Shown: positions 52,485-61,543 of the stretch, piece after piece
Layout: every line of letters begins with the position of its first letter
How positions within the stretch are numbered: position 1 is the stretch's first letter
Assembly: GCF_011440375.1 (NCBI RefSeq)
Contig: NZ_JAAOIR010000001.1
Location: forward strand, 1,364,001 to 1,428,000
DNA: 64,000 nucleotides
From: Halorubellus sp. JP-L1
Lineage (GTDB): Archaea > Halobacteriota > Halobacteria > Halobacteriales > Natrialbaceae
Direction: 5' to 3'
Notes under the pieces: generated by a model
Seen by the model: only the letters and a program-made list of their open reading frames with translations
What the model was told of the DNA's origin: nothing
The model's database searches: none
Translations under genes and position numbers: made by a program

Positions 52485-53762
52485 TCAGTCCGCGAGCTGA
52501 GGGGTGCGGACCGGCTCCGCGAACGCGTACACGGTCGAGTGGCCGGTGACCTCGAGGTCGACGAAGTCGCCGGGTTCGAGGCCGTGGTCGCTCGCGTTCT
52601 GGACGATGATCTGGCGGTACGCGTGGTCGCGGCACTTCACGGAGTCCCCGGTCCCGTGTTCGACGACGAGGCAGTCCTCGCGCGTCGTGCCGACCATCGC
52701 GTCGTAGGCGTCGCCGACGACCTCCATCTTCAGGTCGCTCATCGCCTTCGAGCGCTCCTTCTTCTTCGTCCCACCGAGGCCCTTCATGTCGGCGGCGTCG
52801 GTGCCGGGGCGCTTCGAGAACCGCGTGACGTTGATCTTCTCCGGTCGCGTCTCGCGGAGGAGCGCCATCGTCTGCTGGAAGTCCGCGTCCGTTTCGGTGG
52901 GGAAGCCGACGATGAAGTCCGTCGACAGCGTCCACTCCCCGAGTGCGTCGTCGAACGTCTCGACGACCTCGACGTACTCGGAGACCTGGTGCTGGCGGCG
53001 CATGTCGCCGAGGACGTCGTCGCTCCCCGACTGGACGGGCGCGTGCAGGAAGTTGTACAGTTCGTCGTGCTCGGCGAAGGTGGCGGCGAGTTCGTCGCGG
53101 ATGCCGTGGACGCCCTTCGGGTTCGCCATCCCGACGCGCACGCGGAAGTCGCCCTCGATCTCGGTGCAGATGCGGTCGAGGAGGACGTGGAGTTTGCGCT
53201 CGCCGTCGTCCCAGCCGTAGACGCCCGTGTCCTGCCCCGTGATGCGGAGTTCCTTCGCGCCGGCGTGGACGAGCGCGCGCGCCTTCTCGACGTTCTCCTC
53301 GACTGGCGGACTGTCGATCTTCCCGGTCGCCTGCTTCGTGATGCAGTACGAGCAGTCGCTCATGCAGCCCCGCGCGATCGGGAGGATGCCGACGACGCCG
53401 TCGAGCACGGGCTCGGTTCCCGGGCCGGGCGTCGGGCACTCGCCGTTCGTGACCGCCTGCGGGACGTCGTCCCAGTGCAGTATCTGCGCGTCGACGTCGT
53501 GCGCTTCGAACTCCTCGCCCTGCGCGAGCGCCATGCAGCCGGTGACGATGAGGTCCGCGATCTCGTCTTCGAGTTCCTTGGCCCGACGGAGCATGTTCCG
53601 CTCCGTCTTCTCCACGACCGTACAGGAGTTCATGATGGCGACGTCGGCCGCCTCCGGGGAGTCGACCTTGTAGTGGCCGGCGTCGCGGAGCGCACTCTCG
53701 ATCTGACGGCTCTCGCCGCGGTTCGAGGTACACCCGTACGTCTCGATGTGGTACCGGGCCAT
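52485..53762 (-). CDS. tRNA methylthiotransferase, MiaB-like (e-MtaB type)
   Basis: This 425-residue radical-SAM enzyme probably adds a methylthio group to t6A37 in tRNA. The N-terminal domain has three Cys ligands, Cys11 (YGCTSNRGE), Cys47 (NSCTVVEKTE) and Cys76 (VTGCMA). The radical SAM cluster is Cys133/Cys137/Cys140 (ARGCMSDCSYC). A C-terminal TRAM domain follows (about 365-425). Archaeal members group with the CDKAL1/MtaB branch. Confidence 0.93.
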   Translation of the reverse strand: MARYHIETYGCTSNRGESRQIESALRDAGHYKVDSPEAADVAIMNSCTVVEKTERNMLRRAKELEDEIADLIVTGCMALAQGEEFEAHDVDAQILHWDDVPQAVTNGECPTPGPGTEPVLDGVVGILPIARGCMSDCSYCITKQATGKIDSPPVEENVEKARALVHAGAKELRITGQDTGVYGWDDGERKLHVLLDRICTEIEGDFRVRVGMANPKGVHGIRDELAATFAEHDELYNFLHAPVQSGSDDVLGDMRRQHQVSEYVEVVETFDDALGEWTLSTDFIVGFPTETDADFQQTMALLRETRPEKINVTRFSKRPGTDAADMKGLGGTKKKERSKAMSDLKMEVVGDAYDAMVGTTREDCLVVEHGTGDSVKCRDHAYRQIIVQNASDHGLEPGDFVDLEVTGHSTVYAFAEPVRTPQLAD

Positions 53763-54093
53763 GCGAGTACACCGTGATTGCCGTCGCGCGACCAAAAGCG
53801 CGACGATACGGCCGGTCCCGTCCCACCACACCCGCTTCGAGAGAGCGCTCGTGTCCGCGCCCGATAGATCGTGTAGTCATGCAGACACGGGCAGTCGTGC
53901 AGACACGAGCAGTCGTGCAGACACGAGACGTGGTATCTCGGCGTTCCGACGTGTCCACGCACGCGACCAGACGTCGCGAAAACGCCGCCCAAGGGGTACG
54001 TTTCACGTCCAGTAGCCGCGTAATGTGGGACCAGCCCGCAAGGAATGTCAAACGGAAAACGATTATAGGCGGCCAGTTCCAGGGAGGTAGTGT
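53763..54093. other. 331-base gap with an 18-bp repeat
   Basis: No gene is visible. A three-copy 18-bp repeat (GCAGACACGAGCAGTCGT) lies at about 53876-53929. The right-hand part carries an AAACGGAAAACGATTATAGG stretch at 54049-54068, whose ATTATAGG is a likely TATA box about 25-32 bases before the surface protein ATG at 54094. Confidence 0.6.
53876..53929. repeat. 18-bp tandem repeat, 3 copies
   Basis: GCAGACACGAGCAGTCGT repeats three times with one G/A difference. It lies between divergent genes. Confidence 0.85.
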
Positions 54094-56166
54094 ATGCATC
54101 TCCCCGACCGACTGACGCCGTCCATGGCCGTGCTGGTGGCGCTCCTCGTGGTGTGCTCGAGCGCCGCGAGCGTCACCGCGTTGGCCGGAGCGACGGCCAC
54201 GGCCCCCGCCCCCGAGACCGCGTCGACCGACGCGGAGTCGACGATGGCCGATTCGACCGACGCGGAGTCGACGATGGCCGATTCGACCGACGCAACGCAG
54301 ACGACGAACGCGCCGAACGACACCGTCGAACAGGCCGACGAAGTGTACGTCCACGAGAACGGCGACGCCGTCCTCGTCTACAACCAATCCAGCGAGTCGA
54401 CCGATACGTCGACCGCGACCGGACACCTCGGCCTGAACGTGACCGAAGGCCTCATGCACGTGCTCGTCCGCGACGACGTCGAGGACGAGACGAACGTCAC
54501 CGGCGACGCCCAGGTCGTCCTCGAGCCGTCCTCGCTCGCCGGGAACGGCTCGTTCCAGGCGCCGCGCCCGGAGACCCTCGAGAACCTCGACGTGGACGTC
54601 ACCGCCGAGCGCACGCCCAGCGACGCGTCCGCGCGAGCGACGTTCGACGCGACGTACGTCGACGACAGCGAGTACTCGACGACGTCGAGCGTCGAGTCGG
54701 CGTCGACGAGCGGCGAGCTGTCCGTGAGCGCGAACGAGTTCACGACGAGCGGGAGCGCGAGCGCCGAGTACGCGCAGGACCTCGGCACGCTCCAGCACCG
54801 CGAGTACACGCTCGAGGAAGGCACGAACCAGTACCGACTGCAGGCCTCCGAGGAGTACTACGTCTCCTCGTACTTCGCCGAACAGTGGAACTCCCGCGAG
54901 AACGCCACCGAGACGATCGAACGGCAGTACGCGAGCATCGCGAGCTCGCTCGGCGGGAGCGCGGACGTGACCGTCGAGTCCTACGACTTCGCGACGACCG
55001 AGAGCGGCCGCCAGAAGCTCGACATCGAGTACACGATCATGTACTCGAACGTCGACGACGCGCTCGGCCAGCAGGTCGCCGCTCAGGTCACGAACGCGGA
55101 GGACGTCGACGTCTCCACCGAGACGGCGCAAGCGGTCGGTGACGGCGTCGCCGACCTCGAGGTCGACCGCGTGCACGCGTCGGTCGACGCGGAAGGCAAG
55201 TCGATGCAGGCGTCCTGGGACGTCGAACTCTCGAACTACGAGCCCCTCGTGATGGCGGGCCTCGACCTCGCAGCGGAGGCGAGCGAGGACGAGAACGTCA
55301 CCGAGCAGGTCGAGACGGCGCGGACGAACTACGAGGCGATGCAGGCCTCGGGGCTCGTGCAGACGGTCTCGTGGGACGGCTCGATGTCGTCGCCGAGCGA
55401 GAACGCGGTCCGCGCGCAGGGGACCGTCGACTACGGGACGCAGAATTACGAGGCGTACGCGAGCGAACTCGAGGCTCGCGGCGAGCCCGTGCAGGGAACG
55501 ATGTCGTTCTCGGCGAGCGCGCAGACCGAGGGCGAGCAAGTCGTCGCGGAGATGGAGTACAGCATGGAGCAGGAGGACCTCGTCGACCAGACGCTCGGGA
55601 ACCTCCTGCAGTCCGCGCAGTCCACTGGCACGGGCGCTGACACGCAGAACGTCCAGCGGTTCGTGCGGGCGTTCCAGCGCTCTGACTTCGAGAAGGCGAA
55701 GATGAACGTGGACGTCGCCGAGGAGGAAGTCCAGTTCCAGGCCGGAGCGAGCTTCGAGAACATGTCCTCGTTCCGTGACGTGATGGAGGACGAGTTCGGC
55801 GGTGACGTCGCGTCGATGTACGCCGACCTCGACGACGACTCGAAGGCGTACGTGCACGTGACGGGTGCGTTCGACGAGAACGCGTCCGAGAGCGCTGTCC
55901 GCGAGCACGAGGCCGTCGACGAGGAGACGCGAGTGATCATGCCGGGCGACTGGAATTCGTCGACGACGGAGTTCCCGAAGATGGACCAGGAGGAGGCGCG
56001 CGACTACCTGGACATCGAGGATCCCGACGATGAGACGACCAACGGCACGAACGCCGACGACGGCGACAGTAGCGGGCTGCCCGGCTTCGGGATGCCCGCG
56101 GCGTTCGCCGCGGTCGCCGTCGTCTCGGCGCTCCTGCTCGCTCGCGTGAACCGCCGCGACGACTGA
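54094..56166 (+). CDS. Surface glycoprotein with PGF-CTERM anchor
   Basis: This 690-residue protein has a Sec-type signal (about residues 11-31), a Thr/Ser/Ala-rich stretch with a duplicated STDAESTMAD, a long mixed alpha/beta ectodomain with several N-x-S/T sequons, and a C-terminal DGDSSGLPGFG followed by one hydrophobic helix and RVNRRDD. This is the PGF-CTERM sorting signal cut by archaeosortase A, so the protein is lipid-anchored outside the cell. It has no known enzyme domain. The 36-bp DNA duplication encoding STDAESTMADST is at about 54220-54292. Confidence 0.9.
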   Translation: MHLPDRLTPSMAVLVALLVVCSSAASVTALAGATATAPAPETASTDAESTMADSTDAESTMADSTDATQTTNAPNDTVEQADEVYVHENGDAVLVYNQSSESTDTSTATGHLGLNVTEGLMHVLVRDDVEDETNVTGDAQVVLEPSSLAGNGSFQAPRPETLENLDVDVTAERTPSDASARATFDATYVDDSEYSTTSSVESASTSGELSVSANEFTTSGSASAEYAQDLGTLQHREYTLEEGTNQYRLQASEEYYVSSYFAEQWNSRENATETIERQYASIASSLGGSADVTVESYDFATTESGRQKLDIEYTIMYSNVDDALGQQVAAQVTNAEDVDVSTETAQAVGDGVADLEVDRVHASVDAEGKSMQASWDVELSNYEPLVMAGLDLAAEASEDENVTEQVETARTNYEAMQASGLVQTVSWDGSMSSPSENAVRAQGTVDYGTQNYEAYASELEARGEPVQGTMSFSASAQTEGEQVVAEMEYSMEQEDLVDQTLGNLLQSAQSTGTGADTQNVQRFVRAFQRSDFEKAKMNVDVAEEEVQFQAGASFENMSSFRDVMEDEFGGDVASMYADLDDDSKAYVHVTGAFDENASESAVREHEAVDEETRVIMPGDWNSSTTEFPKMDQEEARDYLDIEDPDDETTNGTNADDGDSSGLPGFGMPAAFAAVAVVSALLLARVNRRDD

Positions 56167-56248
56167 CGACGCGACAGCGATTCTTCTTTCGCGACCGAGT
56201 CCGTAGCGATCACGTCGTCGAAACTATCGTCGTCGACGCACCCGCCCG

Positions 56249-56316
56249 CCTACTGCTGGCTGTCGTAATCGTCCACGCTACCGCTTGCCTACTGCTGACT
56301 GTCGTAATCGTCCACG
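56249..56316. repeat. 39-bp period duplication of the deoC 3' end
   Basis: CCTACTGCTGGCTGTCGTAA (then TCGTCCACG) at 56249-56277 is repeated at 56288-56316 with one A/G change. The second copy encodes the last eight residues (VDDYDSQQ) and stop of deoC. The first copy lies just after the stop. Confidence 0.95.
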
Positions 56317-56930
56317 ATGGCGGCGCCGCTGGACGCGCCGATGCGGACCGCGCCCGCGTCGAACATCGCCTTCGCAGTCGCGTAGTCGCCGACGCCGCCG
56401 CTGGCCTTGACGGGGAGGTACTCGCTCATGAGGGCGACGTCGTCGACTTCGGCGCCGCCGTCGGCGAACCCGGTGCTGGTCTTGACCATGTCGGCGTCGG
56501 CGTCGACGGCAGCCTGGCAGGCGGCGTGCGTCTCGTCCTCGGTGAGGAGCGCGGTCTCGACGATGACCTTCACGGGGACGGGGACGGCGGCGACGAGGTC
56601 GGCGAGCTCGGACTCGACGGCGTCGACGTCACCGGCTTTGAGTCGGCCGACGTTGATCACGGCGTCCAGTTCGTCCGCGCCGTCGTGCCACGCGCGAACG
56701 GCCTCGTCCTCCTTCGCGCCGGGGGCGTGCTGGCCGTGCGGGAACCCGATCACGGTCGCGAGCGTCACGTCCGGCGCGTGCTCGCTCGCGTCGGCGACGG
56801 CCCACGGCGGGATGCACGCGTTCATCCCGTACTCGCTGGCGGTGTCGAGCACGGTCTCGACGTCCCGCCACGTCGTCTCGGGGCCGAGGACGGTGTGGTC
56901 GATGCTGGCGGCGAGTTCCTCGCGGTTCAT
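56289..56930 (-). CDS. deoC: Deoxyribose-phosphate aldolase
   Basis: This 213-residue TIM barrel cleaves deoxyribose 5-phosphate into acetaldehyde and glyceraldehyde 3-phosphate in nucleoside breakdown. The Schiff-base Lys is Lys150 (DMVKTSTGF). Lys175 (PVKASGGVG) and Asp89 (ELDAVIN) complete the catalytic set. The ATG at 56930 starts [15 protein letters not shown]. It may be co-transcribed with the rhomboid gene just upstream. The 3' end is duplicated downstream. Confidence 0.95.
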   Translation of the reverse strand: MNREELAASIDHTVLGPETTWRDVETVLDTASEYGMNACIPPWAVADASEHAPDVTLATVIGFPHGQHAPGAKEDEAVRAWHDGADELDAVINVGRLKAGDVDAVESELADLVAAVPVPVKVIVETALLTEDETHAACQAAVDADADMVKTSTGFADGGAEVDDVALMSEYLPVKASGGVGDYATAKAMFDAGAVRIGASSGAAIVDDYDSQQ

Positions 56931-56998
56931 GCAGCAGTGGTTCGCCCGTGCGCTACAAAAAGCGGTCGGACGCGGGGAGCCCCGAGGCCGCCGGGAGA

Positions 56999-57703
56999 CT
57001 ACCGGTTCGCGCGGTGGCGTCGGTGCGTGCCCGCGGTCCACGCGCCGACGAGCAGACCGACGAAGTGTGCGCCGTTCAGCCAGTCGAGCGCGAGGTACGG
57101 GCCGGTGGCGACGTCGACGGCGACGGTCGCGACGGCGGCGACGCCGAACACGGCGGCGACGCGCTCGGCGGGCGTGGTGGTCGCGAGCACGCGCTCGGGT
57201 GCGAGCGCGTCTGGACGAACGGGGTGGTCGCGGAACGGCAGCCGGAGCGCGTACCCGGCGACGGCGTACGCGATCCCGCTGGCGCCGTAGGCGGTCACGG
57301 GGTCGGGCGTGAACGCGGCCTTCGAGAGGTACCCGCCGAGGCCGGCGAGGACGGCGGCGGCGACGAGGAACGCGGCGTAGTCCCGCGTCGAGAACTCGCG
57401 TTCGACGACGCGACCGACGAACCCGACGACGGCGACGTTCGCGAGCAAGTGCGCGAGGTCGCGGTGGAGGAACGGCGACAGCAGCCACGCGAGCACGGGT
57501 TCTTCGACGAAGACCACGGCGGTGACGACGCCGATGGGGGCGCCCAGTCGCGTCGCAGTCACCGCCTGGACGACGAAGACGGCGAGGACGGACGCGACGA
57601 CGACCCCGGTCAGCGGCGACTCGCGACTCCGGAGGTCGGCGGCGAACGCCGACAGGTTCCGGCGCGCGAGCGCCGTCGTCGAGGAGACGTCGCCGTCGCT
57701 CAT
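56999..57703 (-). CDS. Rhomboid-family intramembrane serine protease
   Basis: This 234-residue protein has about six transmembrane helices. The catalytic pair is Ser142 (YGASGIAYA) and His213 ([10 protein letters not shown]), with His85 and Asn89 (HLLANV) in the oxyanion region. Rhomboids cut membrane proteins inside the membrane. The ATG at 57703 starts [16 protein letters not shown]. It lies 68 bases upstream of deoC on the same strand. Confidence 0.9.
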   Translation of the reverse strand: MSDGDVSSTTALARRNLSAFAADLRSRESPLTGVVVASVLAVFVVQAVTATRLGAPIGVVTAVVFVEEPVLAWLLSPFLHRDLAHLLANVAVVGFVGRVVEREFSTRDYAAFLVAAAVLAGLGGYLSKAAFTPDPVTAYGASGIAYAVAGYALRLPFRDHPVRPDALAPERVLATTTPAERVAAVFGVAAVATVAVDVATGPYLALDWLNGAHFVGLLVGAWTAGTHRRHRANR

Positions 57704-57796
57704 ACTCGAGGCCAGGAGTCGCACGCCGTTAATCTCACGGGGCGGTGTGGTCGGACAGGAGGAGCGAGCAGTCGTCGCGAGAGAGACCGGGTGCCG

Positions 57797-58837
57797 TCAG
57801 CGCAGGTGCGCGTCGTTCCGGTAGTCGGCGGTGAGGTCGGCGGCCATGACGAAGTCGGGTTCGTCGCTGATGCCGGCGCGAGCGAGGCTCGCGTCGGAGA
57901 CGTGCCGCGCCGTCTCGGGGACGAGCACGCGCGTCTCGTCGGCGTCGACAGCGGCAGCGTCGCGCTGGATGCCGGCGACGAGCGCACGGAGCGCGTCCAT
58001 CGAGTCCCACGCGGCCGCGCCGTACTCGGCGTGCCTCCGCTCCACGCCGTCGTCGTCCTCGCGCTCGTACTCGCGGACGCGATACGTGACGGCGTGCGTG
58101 CCGCGGTCGCTCTGGACCGCGAGGAGCGCGCGCTCGTCGGCCGCGTCCGCGAACGTCTCGCGGTCGAGTTCGCTCACCGCCCAGGACTCGTCCGCGGTGA
58201 GCCCGAGCCCGCGGAGGTGCTCGCGGGCGTCGCTCGCCGACCAGTACGACCACGCCGCGTTCACGTCCGCCGCGAGCGAGAACCCCTCCGGCGGGCTCGC
58301 GTCGGCGTCCGGGTCGGGGTGCATCCACCGGAATTCGGTCGCGGGCGCGAACCCGACGCCCCGGGAGTGCCCGAGGCCGGCCATGTTCCACGAGAACACC
58401 ATGTTCCGGGCGACGGTCGCACCGCGTTCGCGCGCCCAGTCCCACATCTCGTGCGTGAGCACCTTCCCGATGCCCTCGCCGCGGTACGCCGGGTCGGTCC
58501 GCATTCCCTGACACCACGCCTCGTGCGCGGAGAGCAGGACGACCTGTGCGATCGACACCACCGTCCCGTCGACTTCGGCGACGCACGTGAATTGGGTCTC
58601 CTGCGCGTCGGGGTCGTCGGCCTCGATCCAGTCGTGGTAGATCCGCGGGATGTAGTCGCTGCCGTCGCGGTCGCTCCACGTCTCCTGCGTGAACGCTTCG
58701 ACGTCCGCGTAGTCGTCGTGGGTCGCCCGCCGGTACGTCGCGTCGGCTGCAGTCGCGTCGTTCGCGGCGGCGTCGTCGTTCGCGGCGGCGTCGTCGTTCG
58801 CGTCCGCGTCTTCGCGTGCAGCGTCGTCGTCCGTCAT
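57797..58837 (-). CDS. GNAT-family N-acetyltransferase
   Basis: This 346-residue protein has an N-terminal acidic low-complexity stretch with a repeated NDDAAA unit (24-bp DNA repeat), then the GNAT fold with the acetyl-CoA motif MRTDPAYRGEGIGKVLTHEM, and a second half with weaker GNAT-like features. The substrate is unknown. The ATG is two bases after the gatD stop, so the two genes are one operon. Confidence 0.88.
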   Translation of the reverse strand: MTDDDAAREDADANDDAAANDDAAANDATAADATYRRATHDDYADVEAFTQETWSDRDGSDYIPRIYHDWIEADDPDAQETQFTCVAEVDGTVVSIAQVVLLSAHEAWCQGMRTDPAYRGEGIGKVLTHEMWDWARERGATVARNMVFSWNMAGLGHSRGVGFAPATEFRWMHPDPDADASPPEGFSLAADVNAAWSYWSASDAREHLRGLGLTADESWAVSELDRETFADAADERALLAVQSDRGTHAVTYRVREYEREDDDGVERRHAEYGAAAWDSMDALRALVAGIQRDAAAVDADETRVLVPETARHVSDASLARAGISDEPDFVMAADLTADYRNDAHLR

Positions 58838-58839
58838 CG

Positions 58840-60105
58840 TCACTCCCAGGGCACCGACCGTTCGGTGATCTCCCCTGCGAGGTCCTCGGCCATCGCCGTC
58901 GCGGGGTCGTCGCGGTTCGCGAGCACCCACATCAGCTTCACCTTCGCCGTCCCCGGCAGCATATCTTCGCCTTCGACGACGCCGGCGTCGAGGAGGTCGC
59001 GGCCGGTGTCGTACACGCGGTCGCAGACGCGGCCCTCGAGGCACTGGCTCGTCATCACGACGGTCGTGCCGTCGTCGACGAGGTCCTCGAGCGTCGGGAT
59101 GAACTCCGTGTGGACGTGCCCGAGTCCGGTTCCCTCGACGACGATCCCGTCCGTGCCCTCGCAGACGTCGAGGAACGCGGGGTCCATGCCGGGCGTGAAC
59201 TTCACGAGTTCGACGTCGCTCTCGAGGTCCGGTCGGAGGTCGAGGTCGACGCCGTCGCGTTCGGCGTGCTCGCGGCGGAACGAGACGGCTTCTGGGTCTT
59301 CGTCGGCCGCGGCGTCGTAGTCCACTTCCCCGAGCGGCCTCGCGCCGACGGTCTCGAACGCGTCCCGTCGCGACGTGTGATTCTTCCTGACTCGCGTCCC
59401 GCGGTGGAGCGCGCAGTCGTCGTCGCTCTCGCTCGCGTGCATGCAGACGAGCACCTCCGCACAGTCGCTCTTGGCGGCCTCGACCGCACACACCGCGTTC
59501 ATCACGTTGTCCGAGGACGGCCGGTCCGCCGAGCGCTGACTGCCCGTGAACACGACCGGCACTGGCGTGTCGAGCATGAACGCGAGCGCCGACGCGGAGT
59601 ACTGCATCGTGTCCGTGCCGTGCATCACGACCACGCCGTCCGCGCCCGCCTCGATCTCCTCGTGGACGGCCTCCGCGAGATCCCGCCAGATAGACGGCTC
59701 CATGTTCTCGCTGAGGATGTTCGCGACGACGCGCCCGCGGTAGTTCGCTCGCCCCGCCAGGTCCGGGACCGCCCGCAGGACGTCCTCCGCGTCGAACTGC
59801 GCCGTGACGGCGCCGGTCCGGTAGTCGACGGTCGACGCGATCGTCCCGCCCGTCGAGATGAGACTGATCGTCGGGAGGTCGTCGTCGAACGCGATCGTCG
59901 ACGACTCGCCACTCCCGGCGTCGTCCCCGCCGACGTCGTACACGCTCGACTCCAGGACGTCCACGTCGGCGTCCGCGCGCGACACGCCCACGTTGTACCC
60001 ACCATCGAGCTTCACGACGAGCTGTTCGGCGTCGCTCGACGGCAACAGCACGCCCTCGTACGTCTGGTCCGCGCGATCCACGCGGACGCGATCTCCCGGA
60101 TTCAT
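58840..60105 (-). CDS. gatD: Glutamyl-tRNA(Gln) amidotransferase subunit D
   Basis: This 421-residue asparaginase-like subunit frees ammonia from glutamine so that GatE can convert Glu-tRNA(Gln) to Gln-tRNA(Gln). The N-terminal Tudor-like domain (to about 75) precedes the amidohydrolase motifs ISTGGTIAST and VVMHGTDTM, with Lys in VRKNHTSRRDAFE. gatE is not in this window. The ATG at 60105 starts MNPGDRVRVDRADQT. Confidence 0.95.
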   Translation of the reverse strand: MNPGDRVRVDRADQTYEGVLLPSSDAEQLVVKLDGGYNVGVSRADADVDVLESSVYDVGGDDAGSGESSTIAFDDDLPTISLISTGGTIASTVDYRTGAVTAQFDAEDVLRAVPDLAGRANYRGRVVANILSENMEPSIWRDLAEAVHEEIEAGADGVVVMHGTDTMQYSASALAFMLDTPVPVVFTGSQRSADRPSSDNVMNAVCAVEAAKSDCAEVLVCMHASESDDDCALHRGTRVRKNHTSRRDAFETVGARPLGEVDYDAAADEDPEAVSFRREHAERDGVDLDLRPDLESDVELVKFTPGMDPAFLDVCEGTDGIVVEGTGLGHVHTEFIPTLEDLVDDGTTVVMTSQCLEGRVCDRVYDTGRDLLDAGVVEGEDMLPGTAKVKLMWVLANRDDPATAMAEDLAGEITERSVPWE

Positions 60106-60148
60106 ACCCACCGCTACTCCCCGCGCTACCCTAAAGCCTATTCAATCA

Positions 60149-60753
60149 CAACAACCTTTTTTCTTCGTCGGGTGCCCCTCCGGGGCACCGCTCCTCGAAA
60201 AAACGTTGATGAAAAAAGGCCGCGAGCGCCGACGGCGCTCGCGGTGAACCGGCGGCGAAGCCGCCGGACGCCGACCGCACCGCATGCGCCACCGCGACCG
60301 CACCGCATCCGCCACCGCGACCGCACCGCATCCGCCACCGCGACCGCACCGCATCCGCCACCGCGACCGCACCGCGCCCTGCCCTTCCCCTGCTCGCAGC
60401 ACGCGCGCAGTCCTGCGCGCGCTGCTCGCGGCCCGAGAGTTGGCCGAATCGAGCGTTCGAGTGCCGGCTGGCGCGCGGGCCGTCGGCCGCGCCGCCGTCA
60501 GGCGGTGCGGCGACGACCGCGTGCGAGGGATGACGACCGAACACCGTGAGGGAGGAATCGGTTGGGGAGGACGAGGCTACGGTGCGGTCGTGGCGCTGTA
60601 GCGGTGGTGTCGCGGAGCGGTGCCGTCCAGCGCACCTACCGCGAGTGCGCCCAACGGGCGCACGAGCGGCCTTTTTTCATCAACGTTTTTTCAAGCGGGG
60701 GTCGCCGAAGCGCCCGCAGGGCGCGAGGCGACCCTCCGCAGAAAAAAGGTTGT
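60149..60753. repeat. Inverted pair of a T-tract element flanking tandem repeats
   Basis: The left copy (60149-60221) runs from ACAACCTTTTTTC through a GGTGCCCC/GGGGCACC hairpin to GAAAAAACGTTGATGAAAAA then AAGGCCG. The right copy (60667-60753) is the reverse complement of the same ends (CGGCCTTTTTTCATCAACGT and GAAAAAAGGTTGTT) with a different GC-rich middle. Between them are short hairpins, a 24-bp tandem repeat (CCGCATCCGCCACCGCGACC) from about 60275 to 60378, and no credible gene. The region separates divergent gatD and the 60795 gene. Confidence 0.85.
60275..60378. repeat. 24-bp tandem repeat, about 4 copies
   Basis: CCGCATCCGCCACCGCGACC plus GCAC repeats four times with one C/G difference. 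Confidence 0.9.
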
Positions 60754-60794
60754 TCGTCGAAAGGCCCATGTCAGTTCGAGGGGAAGAATTGTGT

Positions 60795-61460
60795 ATGAGT
60801 GACGGGTCGAGGGAGGAGACCGTCGAGAAGTCGACGGACGAGTTGTTGTCCGAGACGGAGGACGTCCTCAGCGAAATCGACGACGGCGGTGGGTCGGCGA
60901 GTCGGTCGGGCGATGCGTCCGCGGGGGGCGATGTCGAGGACTCCGCTGGCGGTCTCGACGACGCGATGAGCGACCTCGATGCGGACGCCGGTACCGGCCA
61001 CGGCCAGTCGGCGGGCGACGCGCCCGCTGGCTCCGAGTCCGTCGCGGACGACCGCGGGTTCCGGAAGTACTTCGACCCGTCGAGTGCCGCGATCTCGGGC
61101 ATCGTGCTCTCAGTGGGCGCGCTCCTGGGATTCCTCGTGCCGATCCCGGTCGTCGGGAGCCTCGCGCGCTTGCTCGGCGTCGGCGTCGGTGCGTTCCTCC
61201 ACGGCGCGACCGCGAGCGACTCGCGGTACGCGGAGACGGTCGTCGCCAGCGGCGTCGTCGGCCTCGTGTTCACGCTCCTGACGACGAGCATGTTCGTCGC
61301 GCTCTCTGACGTCGGCGTCCCCATCCTCGCCATCTCCACCGCCGTCACGGTCGCCGTCGCGCTCGTCGGGCACTACTTCGGGCGCGACCTCCGCGCCGGC
61401 CTCACCGCCGACGTCGGCGGCAGTGGTGGCAGTCAGGAAGACGACGCCCCCGGCTGGTAA
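60795..61460 (+). CDS. Haloarchaeal membrane protein of unknown function
   Basis: This 221-residue protein has ~80 acidic, Gly/Ser-rich residues and then four hydrophobic helices (about 98-125, 130-150, 158-180, 182-200) with short loops, such as RKYFDPSSAAISGIVLS. The ATG at 60795 was chosen over an earlier one at 60769 because a purine-rich stretch precedes it and the acidic start is typical. Function unknown. Confidence 0.65.
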   Translation: MSDGSREETVEKSTDELLSETEDVLSEIDDGGGSASRSGDASAGGDVEDSAGGLDDAMSDLDADAGTGHGQSAGDAPAGSESVADDRGFRKYFDPSSAAISGIVLSVGALLGFLVPIPVVGSLARLLGVGVGAFLHGATASDSRYAETVVASGVVGLVFTLLTTSMFVALSDVGVPILAISTAVTVAVALVGHYFGRDLRAGLTADVGGSGGSQEDDAPGW

Positions 61461-61543
61461 CGACCGAAAGACGACGGTCCGCGTCGCTGTCGGGGCGTGG
61501 GTTCCCGAGAACGATTCGCTCTCCTCCGCATTCGCGTCGTCGC

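Noticed and set aside
54090-55142. A plus-strand open frame in another phase over the surface glycoprotein
   Set aside because: The product is Arg-rich noise and the glycoprotein frame has clear signal, sequons and PGF-CTERM tail.
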